Assembly: GCA_002347265.1 (NCBI GenBank)
Contig: DDYB01000022.1
Coordinates: forward strand, 47,096 to 111,095
Direction of reading: 5' to 3'
Length of the DNA stretch: 64,000 nt
Source of the DNA: Desulfobacteraceae bacterium UBA2245
GTDB lineage: Bacteria > Desulfobacterota > Desulfobacteria > Desulfobacterales > UBA2245
Shown here: positions 50,729-58,859 of the stretch, piece by piece
Layout of the letters: the number at the start of each line of letters is the position of its first letter
Position numbering within the stretch: position 1 is the stretch's first letter
Notes under the pieces: model-generated
The model's input: only the letters and a program-made list of their open reading frames with translations
What the model was told of the DNA's origin: nothing
The model's database searches: none
Translations under genes and position numbers: made by a program

Positions 50729-51699
50729 TACAAGGCCTCATACTTGATGGCCCAGCCGAAGGTGCCGGTGTGATCCTTGAGATTGCCCGCATCCGGCTCG
50801 GCCGAGTTCTTTCGATACCACGGGAAGACCATCCACTGATCCGTGCCGAGCTGGATCAACTCGCCCGAGGCGTAGTTGGTCACGCGTAACTGCCGGGCGC
50901 TCTGGACCTGCAGCACCTGGCTGGATTTGTAGGATGGGCGCCACTGGAACACCTTGATCGGCAGCAGCACCCCTTCATTGTTGAACGCGTTCGGCTGGGT
51001 CAGCAGCAGCGGCACCACCCACCGGTTGCCTGGCTGTCCGGTATCCTGGTTGCCCAGCGCCCCTGCCGTGTACATCCACGGATGATGAAAGTCGCTGGAT
51101 TCCAGACCGGAATCCATCCAGAAATTAGTTACCAGCTGCCAATCCGCAGTGGTGTTGGTCGTGCGTCCCTTATTCGACCAACCCAGCGCCGGGCAGATGA
51201 CCAAATCATACGAATGGTTTAATCCTGTTTGCGTTATTGCCAGATTGACGCCACCCGTTGGATAGTCGGGCGACGACGAGTTGAGGTGCCCCATCGTAGC
51301 GGCCATCCAGTTGCCGCTGCCGCCCAGCCCCGGCTGGTCGCTCTGGCCGAACGCCAGCCACTGGTATTTGTCGGAGTAGTTCACGACCGCAAAGACCTCG
51401 GCGTCGAACACGAATATGTGATACGTGACCGGATACGTCACGCTCACCGATTTGACCGGCACGCACATCGTGACATAATACGGGCACCACGCGTCGGACG
51501 AGTTCTTGCACCACAGGCGCACGGGCGCAACCCCGCTGACCGTCGCGGAGCTGAACTTGACCGATACGGGGTAGGTTGCGCCGGACGGCGTGTGGCTCAA
51601 AATGCTGTCCGTCCAGTCCCACCCCTCGGCCACGCACGAATTGACAATCGCCGTGATTACAGCGGCGGCGTCCGCCGCATTTCCAGTGTAGTAGCTCAT
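50728..51699 (-). CDS. Putative virion structural protein
   Basis: 323 residues starting MSYYTGNAADAAAVITAIVNSCVAEGWDWTDSIL. The opening helix and the rest (FVFDAEVFAVVNYSDKYQWLAFGQ, VNLAITQTGL) look like a receptor-binding or tail fibre-like structural protein, but no family is recognised. The start and stop overlap both neighbours, typical of tail modules. Confidence 0.6.
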   Translation of the reverse strand: MSYYTGNAADAAAVITAIVNSCVAEGWDWTDSILSHTPSGATYPVSVKFSSATVSGVAPVRLWCKNSSDAWCPYYVTMCVPVKSVSVTYPVTYHIFVFDAEVFAVVNYSDKYQWLAFGQSDQPGLGGSGNWMAATMGHLNSSSPDYPTGGVNLAITQTGLNHSYDLVICPALGWSNKGRTTNTTADWQLVTNFWMDSGLESSDFHHPWMYTAGALGNQDTGQPGNRWVVPLLLTQPNAFNNEGVLLPIKVFQWRPSYKSSQVLQVQSARQLRVTNYASGELIQLGTDQWMVFPWYRKNSAEPDAGNLKDHTGTFGWAIKYEAL

Positions 51700-52856
51700 T
51701 AATCAAGCCTCATCGCGTAGTAGTCCAGGAACCCCGTGCGCCAGACGTCCTGAACAATTACATAGGTTTTGCCGCCGATCGTGACCGTGTTCTCGACCGC
51801 GTTGTTGAACCCGGTGATATGGTAGATTCCGTCCAGCGCCCCGAACAGGTTCGCAGACGGCTCGTACAGCTCCACCGGGGTCAGATGATATTCCCCGCCC
51901 GTGTCCCGCATGGCCGCACTCGGACTGGGGGAAATTTGCGTACTACCCCCACACGTGATCCAGACATCGCCCCACGGCATCGTGTACGCCTGATACCAGG
52001 TGCCCGCGAGCGTGCGCATCTTGAAATTGGCCCGGTTGCCCTTGTACGGCATGGAATGCGAGGTGTCCGACGATCTGGTCCCCGCATGGCCGCTGAGCAT
52101 GCCGCCGCAGCAGATCGGGTAGGGGAACTGGCTCGGCCTCGCGTAGGGCAAAAATTTGCCGACATAGCCGGACTCGTACACCGGCGTATCGACCTTCTTG
52201 GCGATGGCGATCCGCTGCGAGTTCCAGGTCAGCCAGTAGTCGATCCGGTTGTTGTTGGCAGGGATGCCGGAAGTAAAAGCGTTCGGCTGGGTGCTGTAGG
52301 AGTTCTCCGCGACATACCCGGTGCAGGCCATGACGCCGATGTTGTAGTAGTCCGCGTCCGCGTTGTGATACGCGATGAACCCGACGAAGATCTCCTCCTG
52401 ACCGGTCAGGCCGCAGCCCTTGAGAATCAGGTAATGCGTGCTGCCGCTGGTGTCATAGTTCAGAACAGTCCAGCCCTGGCTGGTGCACGCGACCTCCCAG
52501 TAGTCGTTCAGCGTGTGGCCGGTGGTCGCGGTAAACGTCACGGTCACGCCGTTTTCCAGCTCCTGGGCCGCCCCGGTGATGGCCACGTCCTCGGCCGCCC
52601 AGGTCACGCCGCCGTCCTTCGACCACTTGAATGTGTCCACCGCGTCCGCCAGGTCGATCTGGACCCGGTAGGTCCGGTCCACCAGGCCCGTATACGTGCC
52701 GCCGGCCGCGCAGTCGTTCAGGCCGGACCCCGTGAACGATGCGGTTCCGCGGGTGGTCGCCGTGACCAGGTCCCTGATTTTTTCCACCATGTTCTGGTTC
52801 GCCAGGGAAAACGATCCCGACGCGCCGGTTACATATCCGATATCGTGTCCAGCCAT
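51699..52856 (-). CDS. Putative tail structural protein
   Basis: 385 residues beginning MAGHDIGYVTGASGSFSLANQNMVEKIRDLVTA. It has a beta-rich N-terminal domain (TYTGLVDRTYRVQIDLADAVDTFKWSKDGG, then TVTFTATTGHTLNDYWEV) and a region resembling the following gene in layout (TYVIVQDVWRTGFLDYY). It sits between tape measure and the tail-end genes and is likely a distal tail or fibre protein. Confidence 0.6.
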   Translation of the reverse strand: MAGHDIGYVTGASGSFSLANQNMVEKIRDLVTATTRGTASFTGSGLNDCAAGGTYTGLVDRTYRVQIDLADAVDTFKWSKDGGVTWAAEDVAITGAAQELENGVTVTFTATTGHTLNDYWEVACTSQGWTVLNYDTSGSTHYLILKGCGLTGQEEIFVGFIAYHNADADYYNIGVMACTGYVAENSYSTQPNAFTSGIPANNNRIDYWLTWNSQRIAIAKKVDTPVYESGYVGKFLPYARPSQFPYPICCGGMLSGHAGTRSSDTSHSMPYKGNRANFKMRTLAGTWYQAYTMPWGDVWITCGGSTQISPSPSAAMRDTGGEYHLTPVELYEPSANLFGALDGIYHITGFNNAVENTVTIGGKTYVIVQDVWRTGFLDYYAMRLD

Positions 52857-52857
52857 A

Positions 52858-55572
52858 TCAGCTCAGCGCCTTTCGATTTTTCTGCATGATATTGACGACC
52901 AGCCGCTCCCCGGAGGCTGTGCCCAGGTAGTCCCCGACCACGGACGGGTCCATCACGTTGATGATCCGCAGGCCGCCTTTTGCCTCGCCCAGGGCCGCCC
53001 CGGAATCACCCGACGCCACCTTCACGCCCAGGTCGCCCGTGCCGGTGCGCGCCAGCGGCAGCACCGCCTCCGGCCCGGCCTCGCCCATCAGGCCCAGGCC
53101 GCGCGCCATCGGGAAGATGGTCGGCGCATTCACGATGCCGCCGGTTGCGAACGGAATCACGCGGCCCGCATCGAGCACGCCGCCGCGGGCCAGGCCGGGA
53201 ATATTGAGGCCGAACTGCGGGTTGAATCCCACGTCCGCCGCGGCCAGGGCCGGGTCCGCCCCGGCGCCGATGCCGAACAGGGTGGATCCGAACGACGAGA
53301 GGGACGACCACAGGCTTCCGCCGCTGGAGCTGGTCTTCATCGCCGCGTTGAGCGCGGCGATCATCGGCTGAATCACGGTGAGCTGGATGATCATCTCGGT
53401 GATCATCTTCGCGAACGACCGGCCGATATCCTCGAACGTCGTGTCGGACTGCCAGAGGATGTCGTTGAGGGTCCCCGAGAAGCCGGCCGCCCAGCCCGTC
53501 ACCGCTTCCCCCAGCTGCTCATTGAAGGTCTTGTCGGCCAGGGCGCCGAGCTCCTCGCCCATTTTCTCGTGCAGGCCGGTGATGATCCGTGTGTATTTCT
53601 CGTGGTTGGCCTGATCGTGGATCATCGCCTCAAGGACGATGTTTTCCCGGCGCAGGTACGATTCCCGTATCCGCTCCTCCTCGGACTTCAGGGAGGATTC
53701 GATGTCCGCCACGGAATCCCGGACGGATGTTTTGCGCTTTTCCGCGGCCCGCGCGCTCTCCAGTTCGGCGTTGTAGATCCGCTGGGCGGCGGTGAGCCGG
53801 TTCAGTGCGTCCAGGGCTGTCTGATACGCCGCGCCGCCGACCTCCAGGCCATGCTCCCAGGCCAGGTTCAGGGCCGCCTGCTCCGCCTCGGACTTGCCGA
53901 TCAGCTGCGCCTGCCGGTCGATGTTTTCATTGAACTCGGTTATGGCCGTTTCCCGGGCCATCGCCTCGGTCTCGCCGTGAATTTTCTGCATCAGGCCGAG
54001 CAGGACGGCGTATCGTTCGGACCCCTCGGACACGCCCGCAACGCGGGCGGCGGCCAGGGCCTTCTGCTCGACCTCGGTCTTTCGCAGCCAGTCGTACTCG
54101 TCCTGCAATCTCCGCAGGACCTCGGCGTATTTGTCTGTCGCTTTGGGCGCTGCAGGCGTTCCTGCCGGATCGGGCGCGTTCCCGGCCGGCGATTCAACGC
54201 CGCCTTCCGCGCCGGCCGCCGAGGGGGTCTTCAAGGCAAGCAGCCCTGCTTTGGCCGCATTCAGTGAGTCGATCTCATCCTTCAGCTGCTGTATCCGGTC
54301 TGCATACTGTGCCCGGGCGTTTCCCGGAGTGCCATACGGGATCACGCTGCTCAGCTCGGCCATCTTCCGGTCGATCTTCTGCTGAATCAGCATGACGTCG
54401 TCCGTATCAAAGCTGTTGACCAGGTTCTTGAGCTCGGTGAAGTTCGCCGTGGCCACGTCCGAAAAATTGATCACTCCCGCCGATGCCAGCCCCATCGCCT
54501 TGCCGAAGTTCTCGGCCCACTCGGCCGCGTGTGCCGCGGTGCCCAGCAGCAGGGCGCCCTTTTTGCCGCCGATGGCCAGGCCGATCAGACCCCACTCCAG
54601 GATGGCCGGGTCGTAGGTGATCAGATCCCAGACCGCGCCGAGCGCCTTCCGCGCCCGGTCCACGTATTCGTCGATCCGCTGCCGGATCAGGCCTTCGTTG
54701 GCCGCGGTCCACGCCCGGAACTGGTCCCCGATCTCGCGCACCTTCGGAATGGACGCATCCACCCAGTCGCGGAAATCGCGGACCATGCCGATCAGGGCGT
54801 CGTTCTTGGTCAGGAAAAAGCCGATTTCCTCGGTCAGGTCGCCGACGCTGTTCTGGGCCTGCTTCACCGAGCCGCCGAATGTGCCGGCCGCGGCCCGCGC
54901 CGCACCGCCGAATTCGGATTCGAGCTCGTCCAGGATGATCTTCTGCGCGCCCAGCGTGTCGCCGGACTCCTGGAGCTGCTTGATCATCCGCTTCTGCTGC
55001 TCGGTGAACGACACGCCCACGCGGGACAGGGCCGTGAGCCCCTCGGTCGGATCGTTCAGGGCCTTGCCCAATTGAACCATCGACGATCGAAGGTCCTGCT
55101 TCATCACCTGGCTCATGTCCAGTGCCGCGGCCGTGGCCCGCTCGAACGCCTCCCCCCGCACCTGCTTGAACGTGGACAGGATCGCCATGCCGGCCAGCGT
55201 CACCTCGTCTCCGACGGTGGTGACCTGCTGCATTCCGGACGCCATCTCCTTGAGCTGGTCCAGCGTGTAGCCGGCGGCGTGGCCCGTGGCCTTCAGCGTC
55301 GCCCCCAGGTCCGCCTCGGCGGCCTCCTGCACATTGGCGGCAGCCACGCCCCGCGTGAGCATGTACCCGCCCAGGGCGGTCACGGCCGCGCCGGCCAGTG
55401 CCGACGCCCCCGCCACCACGCCGATAGACCGGCCCAGAAGCGCCGTAGCGTCGGACTGCTTCCTGGCGCTGTCGCCCAGGTTATCCAGGCTGCGCGTGAC
55501 GGTGCGGAGGCTCTTGTCGGCCTTCGCGCCGTCCGCGGTGATCGTGATCTGGATGGTGTTCTTGTCGGCCAT
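52858..55572 (-). CDS. Tail tape measure protein
   Basis: 904 residues, the longest of the phage genes. N-terminal coiled coil (ADKSLRTVTRSLDNLGDSARKQ), a hydrophobic stretch around residues 50-75 (IGVVAGASALAGAAVTALGGYML), TMP-family text SMVQLGKALNDPTEGLTALSRVGVSFTEQQKRMIKQLQESG, then helical repeats and a Gly-rich tail with LARTGTGDLGVKVASGD. It sets the tail length and is injected with the DNA. Length suggests a tail of about 130-140 nm by the usual 1.5 A per residue rule. A tail tube gene and chaperone genes precede it. Confidence 0.93.
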   Translation of the reverse strand: MADKNTIQITITADGAKADKSLRTVTRSLDNLGDSARKQSDATALLGRSIGVVAGASALAGAAVTALGGYMLTRGVAAANVQEAAEADLGATLKATGHAAGYTLDQLKEMASGMQQVTTVGDEVTLAGMAILSTFKQVRGEAFERATAAALDMSQVMKQDLRSSMVQLGKALNDPTEGLTALSRVGVSFTEQQKRMIKQLQESGDTLGAQKIILDELESEFGGAARAAAGTFGGSVKQAQNSVGDLTEEIGFFLTKNDALIGMVRDFRDWVDASIPKVREIGDQFRAWTAANEGLIRQRIDEYVDRARKALGAVWDLITYDPAILEWGLIGLAIGGKKGALLLGTAAHAAEWAENFGKAMGLASAGVINFSDVATANFTELKNLVNSFDTDDVMLIQQKIDRKMAELSSVIPYGTPGNARAQYADRIQQLKDEIDSLNAAKAGLLALKTPSAAGAEGGVESPAGNAPDPAGTPAAPKATDKYAEVLRRLQDEYDWLRKTEVEQKALAAARVAGVSEGSERYAVLLGLMQKIHGETEAMARETAITEFNENIDRQAQLIGKSEAEQAALNLAWEHGLEVGGAAYQTALDALNRLTAAQRIYNAELESARAAEKRKTSVRDSVADIESSLKSEEERIRESYLRRENIVLEAMIHDQANHEKYTRIITGLHEKMGEELGALADKTFNEQLGEAVTGWAAGFSGTLNDILWQSDTTFEDIGRSFAKMITEMIIQLTVIQPMIAALNAAMKTSSSGGSLWSSLSSFGSTLFGIGAGADPALAAADVGFNPQFGLNIPGLARGGVLDAGRVIPFATGGIVNAPTIFPMARGLGLMGEAGPEAVLPLARTGTGDLGVKVASGDSGAALGEAKGGLRIINVMDPSVVGDYLGTASGERLVVNIMQKNRKALS

Positions 55573-55587
55573 CGGTGTCGAATAATC

Positions 55588-55920
55588 CTATGGTTGATTT
55601 CCGTTGGCGTGCGCCAGGTACTCCTGATCCATGCGGTCGATCAGGTCGATCAGCTCGGCGCGGTCCTCTGCATCACAGACCTGCTGCTCGTCCAGCCAGC
55701 CCCGGATCTCCGAGAGCAGGATCGGGCCGGGGCCGCTCGTCGTCCATTGCCGCCGGTGGATCAGGGTGAAAAACCCGGTCCATGCCAGCCGGATGCGCTG
55801 CGGCTCGATTTCCAGGAATGCGCCGAACGCGTGAAGGGTTATCGTGGGCAGCCCCGGAGCGTCCCGCATCTCGTCCGGAACGCAGCCGGTCAGCTCCGCG
55901 TACCGCCGGTATCCCGGCAT
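55588..55920 (-). CDS. Second tail assembly chaperone, possibly a frameshift extension
   Basis: 110 residues from the only ATG in frame (55920). The frame is open further upstream (GLIAALRWRLEHADRM precedes it without a start codon), running into the preceding chaperone gene in the -1 frame. This arrangement between tail tube and tape measure is that of the G/GT pair, in which a -1 shift makes a longer protein. The protein is helical and acidic. A slippery heptamer is not obvious, so the frameshift remains likely but unproven. Confidence 0.6.
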   Translation of the reverse strand: MPGYRRYAELTGCVPDEMRDAPGLPTITLHAFGAFLEIEPQRIRLAWTGFFTLIHRRQWTTSGPGPILLSEIRGWLDEQQVCDAEDRAELIDLIDRMDQEYLAHANGNQP

Positions 55921-55958
55921 GCGGTCGGCGTGTTCCAGGCGCCAGCGCAGCGCGGCGA

Positions 55959-56360
55959 TCAGTCCTGGGCATCGGCCTCGATCTCCTCCGCCCGGAAATT
56001 GGCGACCTTCTGGGCCTGCTCCTGAATGTCCCGGAACAGCTCGGGCAGGTCCATCAGCAGCTTCACACAGTTGTCGCGGGTGAACTCGATCGGTATGCCC
56101 TCCGCGTCTGTGACGCCCTCCCAGCCGAGGATCACGCTGCCGGCATATATCTCGGCCAGCAGGCGCTCGGAGGTCGCGTTATCCATCGTGCCGTTGGCCA
56201 GCCTGCGGCGGTAGGGCTTCAGGCGGTCCCCCAGCATCTTGATGTATGACTGGTTGGCGCCGCCGGCCCGGGCGATCCGGATCTTGAAATCCCCGTAGTC
56301 CAGGTTGAGCCCGTCTATCTCAATTTTGCTGTCGGTCTTGAACATCTGGTAAGGATTCAA
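55959..56360 (-). CDS. Tail assembly chaperone
   Basis: 133 residues from TTG at 56360 (AAAGGA ahead; an ATG five codons on is an alternative). The text MFKTDSKIEIDGLNLDYGDFKIRIARAGGANQSYIKML and EIYAGSVILGWEGVTDAEGIPIEFTRDNCVKLLMDLPELFRDI is typical of small proteins between tail tube and tape measure. It should keep the tape measure soluble during tail assembly. Confidence 0.75.
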   Translation of the reverse strand: MNPYQMFKTDSKIEIDGLNLDYGDFKIRIARAGGANQSYIKMLGDRLKPYRRRLANGTMDNATSERLLAEIYAGSVILGWEGVTDAEGIPIEFTRDNCVKLLMDLPELFRDIQEQAQKVANFRAEEIEADAQD

Positions 56361-56373
56361 TTCTTTTCCTTTC

Positions 56374-56401
56374 CCTCAGGTTTCAGGTCTCAGCCCTCAG
56401 C
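56374..56401. repeat. Heptamer-periodic tract between tail genes
   Basis: Units of 7: CCTCAGG, TTTCAGG, TCTCAGC, CCTCAGC. It lies in the 46-bp gap between the tail tube and chaperone genes. Its sequence differs from that at 4748 but the period is the same. Confidence 0.7.
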
Positions 56402-56406
56402 CCTCT

Positions 56407-57639
56407 TTAGATCGTTAATTCCGGCGACAGAATGGTGAACCGCATCAGGTATGATCCCGTCTCGTAGAACGCCTCGAAGGGCAGGTTGACCAGCACGCCG
56501 GCCTCTCCGCCGATCGCGGGCGCTTCCCGCTTGAACTTGAGATGGGGGATGTTGATGGTCAGCTTCTCGTTGCCGGTGGTGCCGGCGCCCGTGCCGCGCG
56601 TGTACTCCACTTCCAGCGAGCTGGTGGTGAAGTCGACCGCCTTGGTGTACAGGGCCGTGTCCTCGAACAGGGCCTCCAGGCTGCCGGTGATCTTGGCCTT
56701 GCCCTCGGGCAGGCCCCTGCGGAACCCCAGGCCGCCGATCACGAACTGGCCGGTGTCCAGGTTGTTTTCGCAGGTCAGGTTGTCGATCTTGGTCACGTTG
56801 GCGATGGTGGCCTCTCCCTCCTCGATGGCGGCCTGGAACCCGGAGAAGCTGGCCTTGCCGGGGTCCGTGGGAGCGGCGTCGAAGCTGCTCGTGGCCGCGG
56901 TCTCCTTCTGGCCGGAAAAGTCGAAGGTCACGTCCTGGGCGCCCTCCGGCTTGATCGCGATGGCCATCTTGCCGCACACGCATCCGTTGTACTTGAGGTA
57001 CTGGGAGATGTCGGTAAACCCCTTTTCGATGACCAGGCTGGGCAGCATGCCCCCGAACTCGATGGTGTGCTTGTAAGTGCTTGCGGCCGCGGTGACCTTC
57101 TTCAGCGTGCCCGCGCCCAGGGTCCAGATGGTGGATACGCCCATCGGGATCCGGCACACGAACACGTCCGCGCTGGTCACGGATATCACCCGCACGTAGG
57201 TGTCGTTGAGCTCCGTGGGAGCGGTCAGGCCGGCGATCTGGACCATGTCTCCCACCGCCAGGCCGTGGGTCGTGCTGGTCACGGTCAGGGTCTGAAGGAA
57301 GGCGTCGATCACGCCGGCAGGATCGGTCAGGGCCGATCCGAGCGTCTCGCCCGTGCCGGAGTTGCCCTCGGTCTTCACGCTGCCCGCGGCCGCCACGTAC
57401 AGGATGCCGGGCGTCGCGCCCAGCTCGGTCTTGATGGACCCGGACACGTTGATGTTGCCCTGCAGCGGCTCGGTGGTCATCCGGTCGCCGGTCTGGAGCT
57501 TGCTGGTGCTCTGGTTCTGCGAGGACTTGAGGCCCTCGGATTCGAAGTATATCAGCTTGAGATCCGGAGTGCCCGGATCCGTGCCGTACACGCTTTCATA
57601 CTGTGCGCCGATCTGGCCGTACACGCCGCGTGCCTGCAT
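56407..57639 (-). CDS. Major tail tube protein
   Basis: 410 residues, beta-rich. N-terminus MQARGVYGQIGAQYESVYGTDP is common for phage tail tube proteins of this group, with TGDRMTTEPLQGNINVSGSIKTELG. A beta-domain insert (about 125-190, THGLAVGDMVQIAGLTAPTEL) is probably an outward-facing decoration, and the C-terminal half continues the tube fold (VIEKGFTDISQYLKYNGCVCGKMAIAI). A strong AAAGGAG precedes the ATG at 57639. It forms the tail tube through which DNA passes. Confidence 0.82.
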   Translation of the reverse strand: MQARGVYGQIGAQYESVYGTDPGTPDLKLIYFESEGLKSSQNQSTSKLQTGDRMTTEPLQGNINVSGSIKTELGATPGILYVAAAGSVKTEGNSGTGETLGSALTDPAGVIDAFLQTLTVTSTTHGLAVGDMVQIAGLTAPTELNDTYVRVISVTSADVFVCRIPMGVSTIWTLGAGTLKKVTAAASTYKHTIEFGGMLPSLVIEKGFTDISQYLKYNGCVCGKMAIAIKPEGAQDVTFDFSGQKETAATSSFDAAPTDPGKASFSGFQAAIEEGEATIANVTKIDNLTCENNLDTGQFVIGGLGFRRGLPEGKAKITGSLEALFEDTALYTKAVDFTTSSLEVEYTRGTGAGTTGNEKLTINIPHLKFKREAPAIGGEAGVLVNLPFEAFYETGSYLMRFTILSPELTI

Positions 57640-57651
57640 AATATGGACTCC

Positions 57652-57686
57652 TTTTAAGGTTTAAGATTCAAGTTTTAGGGGTTAAG
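57652..57686. repeat. Heptamer-periodic tract overlapping the end of the DUF1834 gene
   Basis: Five 7-bp units: TTTTAAG, GTTTAAG, ATTCAAG, TTTTAGG, GGTTAAG. The last overlaps the stop codon of the gene ending at 57682. It lies just upstream of the tail tube ribosome site. Confidence 0.7.
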
Positions 57687-58128
57687 TGGCCGGGGGGACG
57701 TACGCCGGCACCTGGCATTCGATGCCGAACCCGAGCCGGTACACGATCACGCCATTGTCCGCCGCCGCCAGTTCCAGGTCGGCGGGCCAGAGCAGCCCGG
57801 CCGCCGTGACCATTCCGGTCAGGCCGCCGTCGGACGCCTTGGCGCTGACCGCCTCGATCAGCTCGTATCCGGCCGTGGTGACGGTCTGGCTGGCAGACAG
57901 GCCGCCCATGAACAGGTACACATCCCACTGCATGACCAGGCGCGCGTCGCGCGGCGGCATGGTCTTGATCTTCGCGTACTCGCCGAAGCTCAGGGCCACG
58001 TAGGCAGACGGCAGGCTCCTGGCCTGCATCTTCAGGTCGGGCAGCTCGCCCTTCCAGACATCGACCGTCTTGAACAGGCCCAGGTCCTTCAGCGCCTCGA
58101 TCATGTCGTTCCGGATCGTGGTCAGCAT
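57682..58128 (-). CDS. Tail terminator / DUF1834 (Mu gp37-like) protein
   Basis: 148 residues. The N-terminal helix MLTTIRNDMIEALKDLGLFKTVDVW and later QWDVYLFMGG are typical of Mu gp37/DUF1834, a tail-completion or terminator protein. It is positioned between the gp36-like and tail tube genes, as in Mu. Stop of the previous gene is directly before its ATG. Confidence 0.75.
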   Translation of the reverse strand: MLTTIRNDMIEALKDLGLFKTVDVWKGELPDLKMQARSLPSAYVALSFGEYAKIKTMPPRDARLVMQWDVYLFMGGLSASQTVTTAGYELIEAVSAKASDGGLTGMVTAAGLLWPADLELAAADNGVIVYRLGFGIECQVPAYVPPAT

Positions 58129-58551
58129 TTAAAATCCCTTCATCGTGTCGCTGGTGAACAGCCGGGTGTTTGCCGAGAAGCTGACCCCGTTGGCGCTTCC
58201 CACCGCCGCGGCGTCCGGCGGCAGCTCGATGGCCCCGGACGCGATCTTCTCCAGTATCCGCAGGGCGTCCTTGTACCGCGCGGCCCGGGTCTCGGGGATC
58301 TGTTCCATCGTCCGTGAGTAGAGGTTGTAGATGGCGATGTCCACCGAGCACTTCTTGACCAGGGCCGGAACCGTCGCAAACGGCACGGAGTAGAGCCCCG
58401 CGCAGTACCCGTCGATCTCGGCGTCCGCCGACGCGATGGCCTCGGTCACGCGTTCGGCGACCACGTCCCCGGCCCCCTCATCGTCGGTCAGGGCGATCAG
58501 GTTGCCCTCAGGCAGCGCGTGTTCCAGGTCGGTCTGCGTGCAGTAGGCCAT
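58129..58551 (-). CDS. Head-tail connector (DUF1320, Mu gp36-like)
   Basis: 140 residues starting MAYCTQTDLEHALPEGNLIALTDDEGAGDVVAERVTEAIASADAEIDGYCAGLY, which matches the DUF1320 (Mu gp36) start and core. This is the usual ring-forming protein at the head-tail junction. Only 3 bp separate it from the small gene before. Confidence 0.87.
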   Translation of the reverse strand: MAYCTQTDLEHALPEGNLIALTDDEGAGDVVAERVTEAIASADAEIDGYCAGLYSVPFATVPALVKKCSVDIAIYNLYSRTMEQIPETRAARYKDALRILEKIASGAIELPPDAAAVGSANGVSFSANTRLFTSDTMKGF

Positions 58552-58554
58552 CGG

Positions 58555-58815
58555 TTATCCTTTCCGGCCCTTGCGTTTGGAGGGCTCAGATGGCTGAGGG
58601 CTGAGACCTTCAGAGGGCTGAGGGCTGAGGCCTGAGACCTGAGGGGTCTCCGCTTCCGGCGGTTCCGTTTCCACGACCTCAAACACCTGTCGGACGCTGG
58701 TTTTCAGGAGATTGGCGGCGAAATCGTCAGGGTATTCCCGGACCTCGTCCTGCCGGTGCTCGCCGTACGGCGCGACGTTCACCCGGTCGCACGGGCCGAT
58801 GTATCGAATTTTCAT
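58555..58815 (-). CDS. Small phage head protein with repeat-coded C-terminus (Mu gp35 position)
   Basis: 86 residues from the ATG at 58815 with AAAGGAG ahead. The first 55 residues form a small folded core (MKIRYIGPCDRVNVAPYGEH, VREYPDDFAANLLKTSVRQVFEVV). The C-terminus QVSGLSPQPSEGLSPQPSEPSKRKGRKG is encoded by a heptamer-type repeat and is probably disordered. A much longer frame that reads through the capsid gene antisense of sense is a shadow. Confidence 0.75.
   Translation of the reverse strand: MKIRYIGPCDRVNVAPYGEHRQDEVREYPDDFAANLLKTSVRQVFEVVETEPPEAETPQVSGLSPQPSEGLSPQPSEPSKRKGRKG
58582..58648. repeat. Heptamer-periodic tract inside a coding region
   Basis: Repeated GGCTGAG-like units (with GCCTGAG and ACCTGAG variants), coding for GLSPQPSE twice in the C-terminus of the small head protein. 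Same period as the tracts at 4748, 56374 and 57652. Confidence 0.75.
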
Positions 58816-58859
58816 ATGCTCTCCTTTGTTGTCGGGGGGCTCGCGCCCCCCCGTCATGA

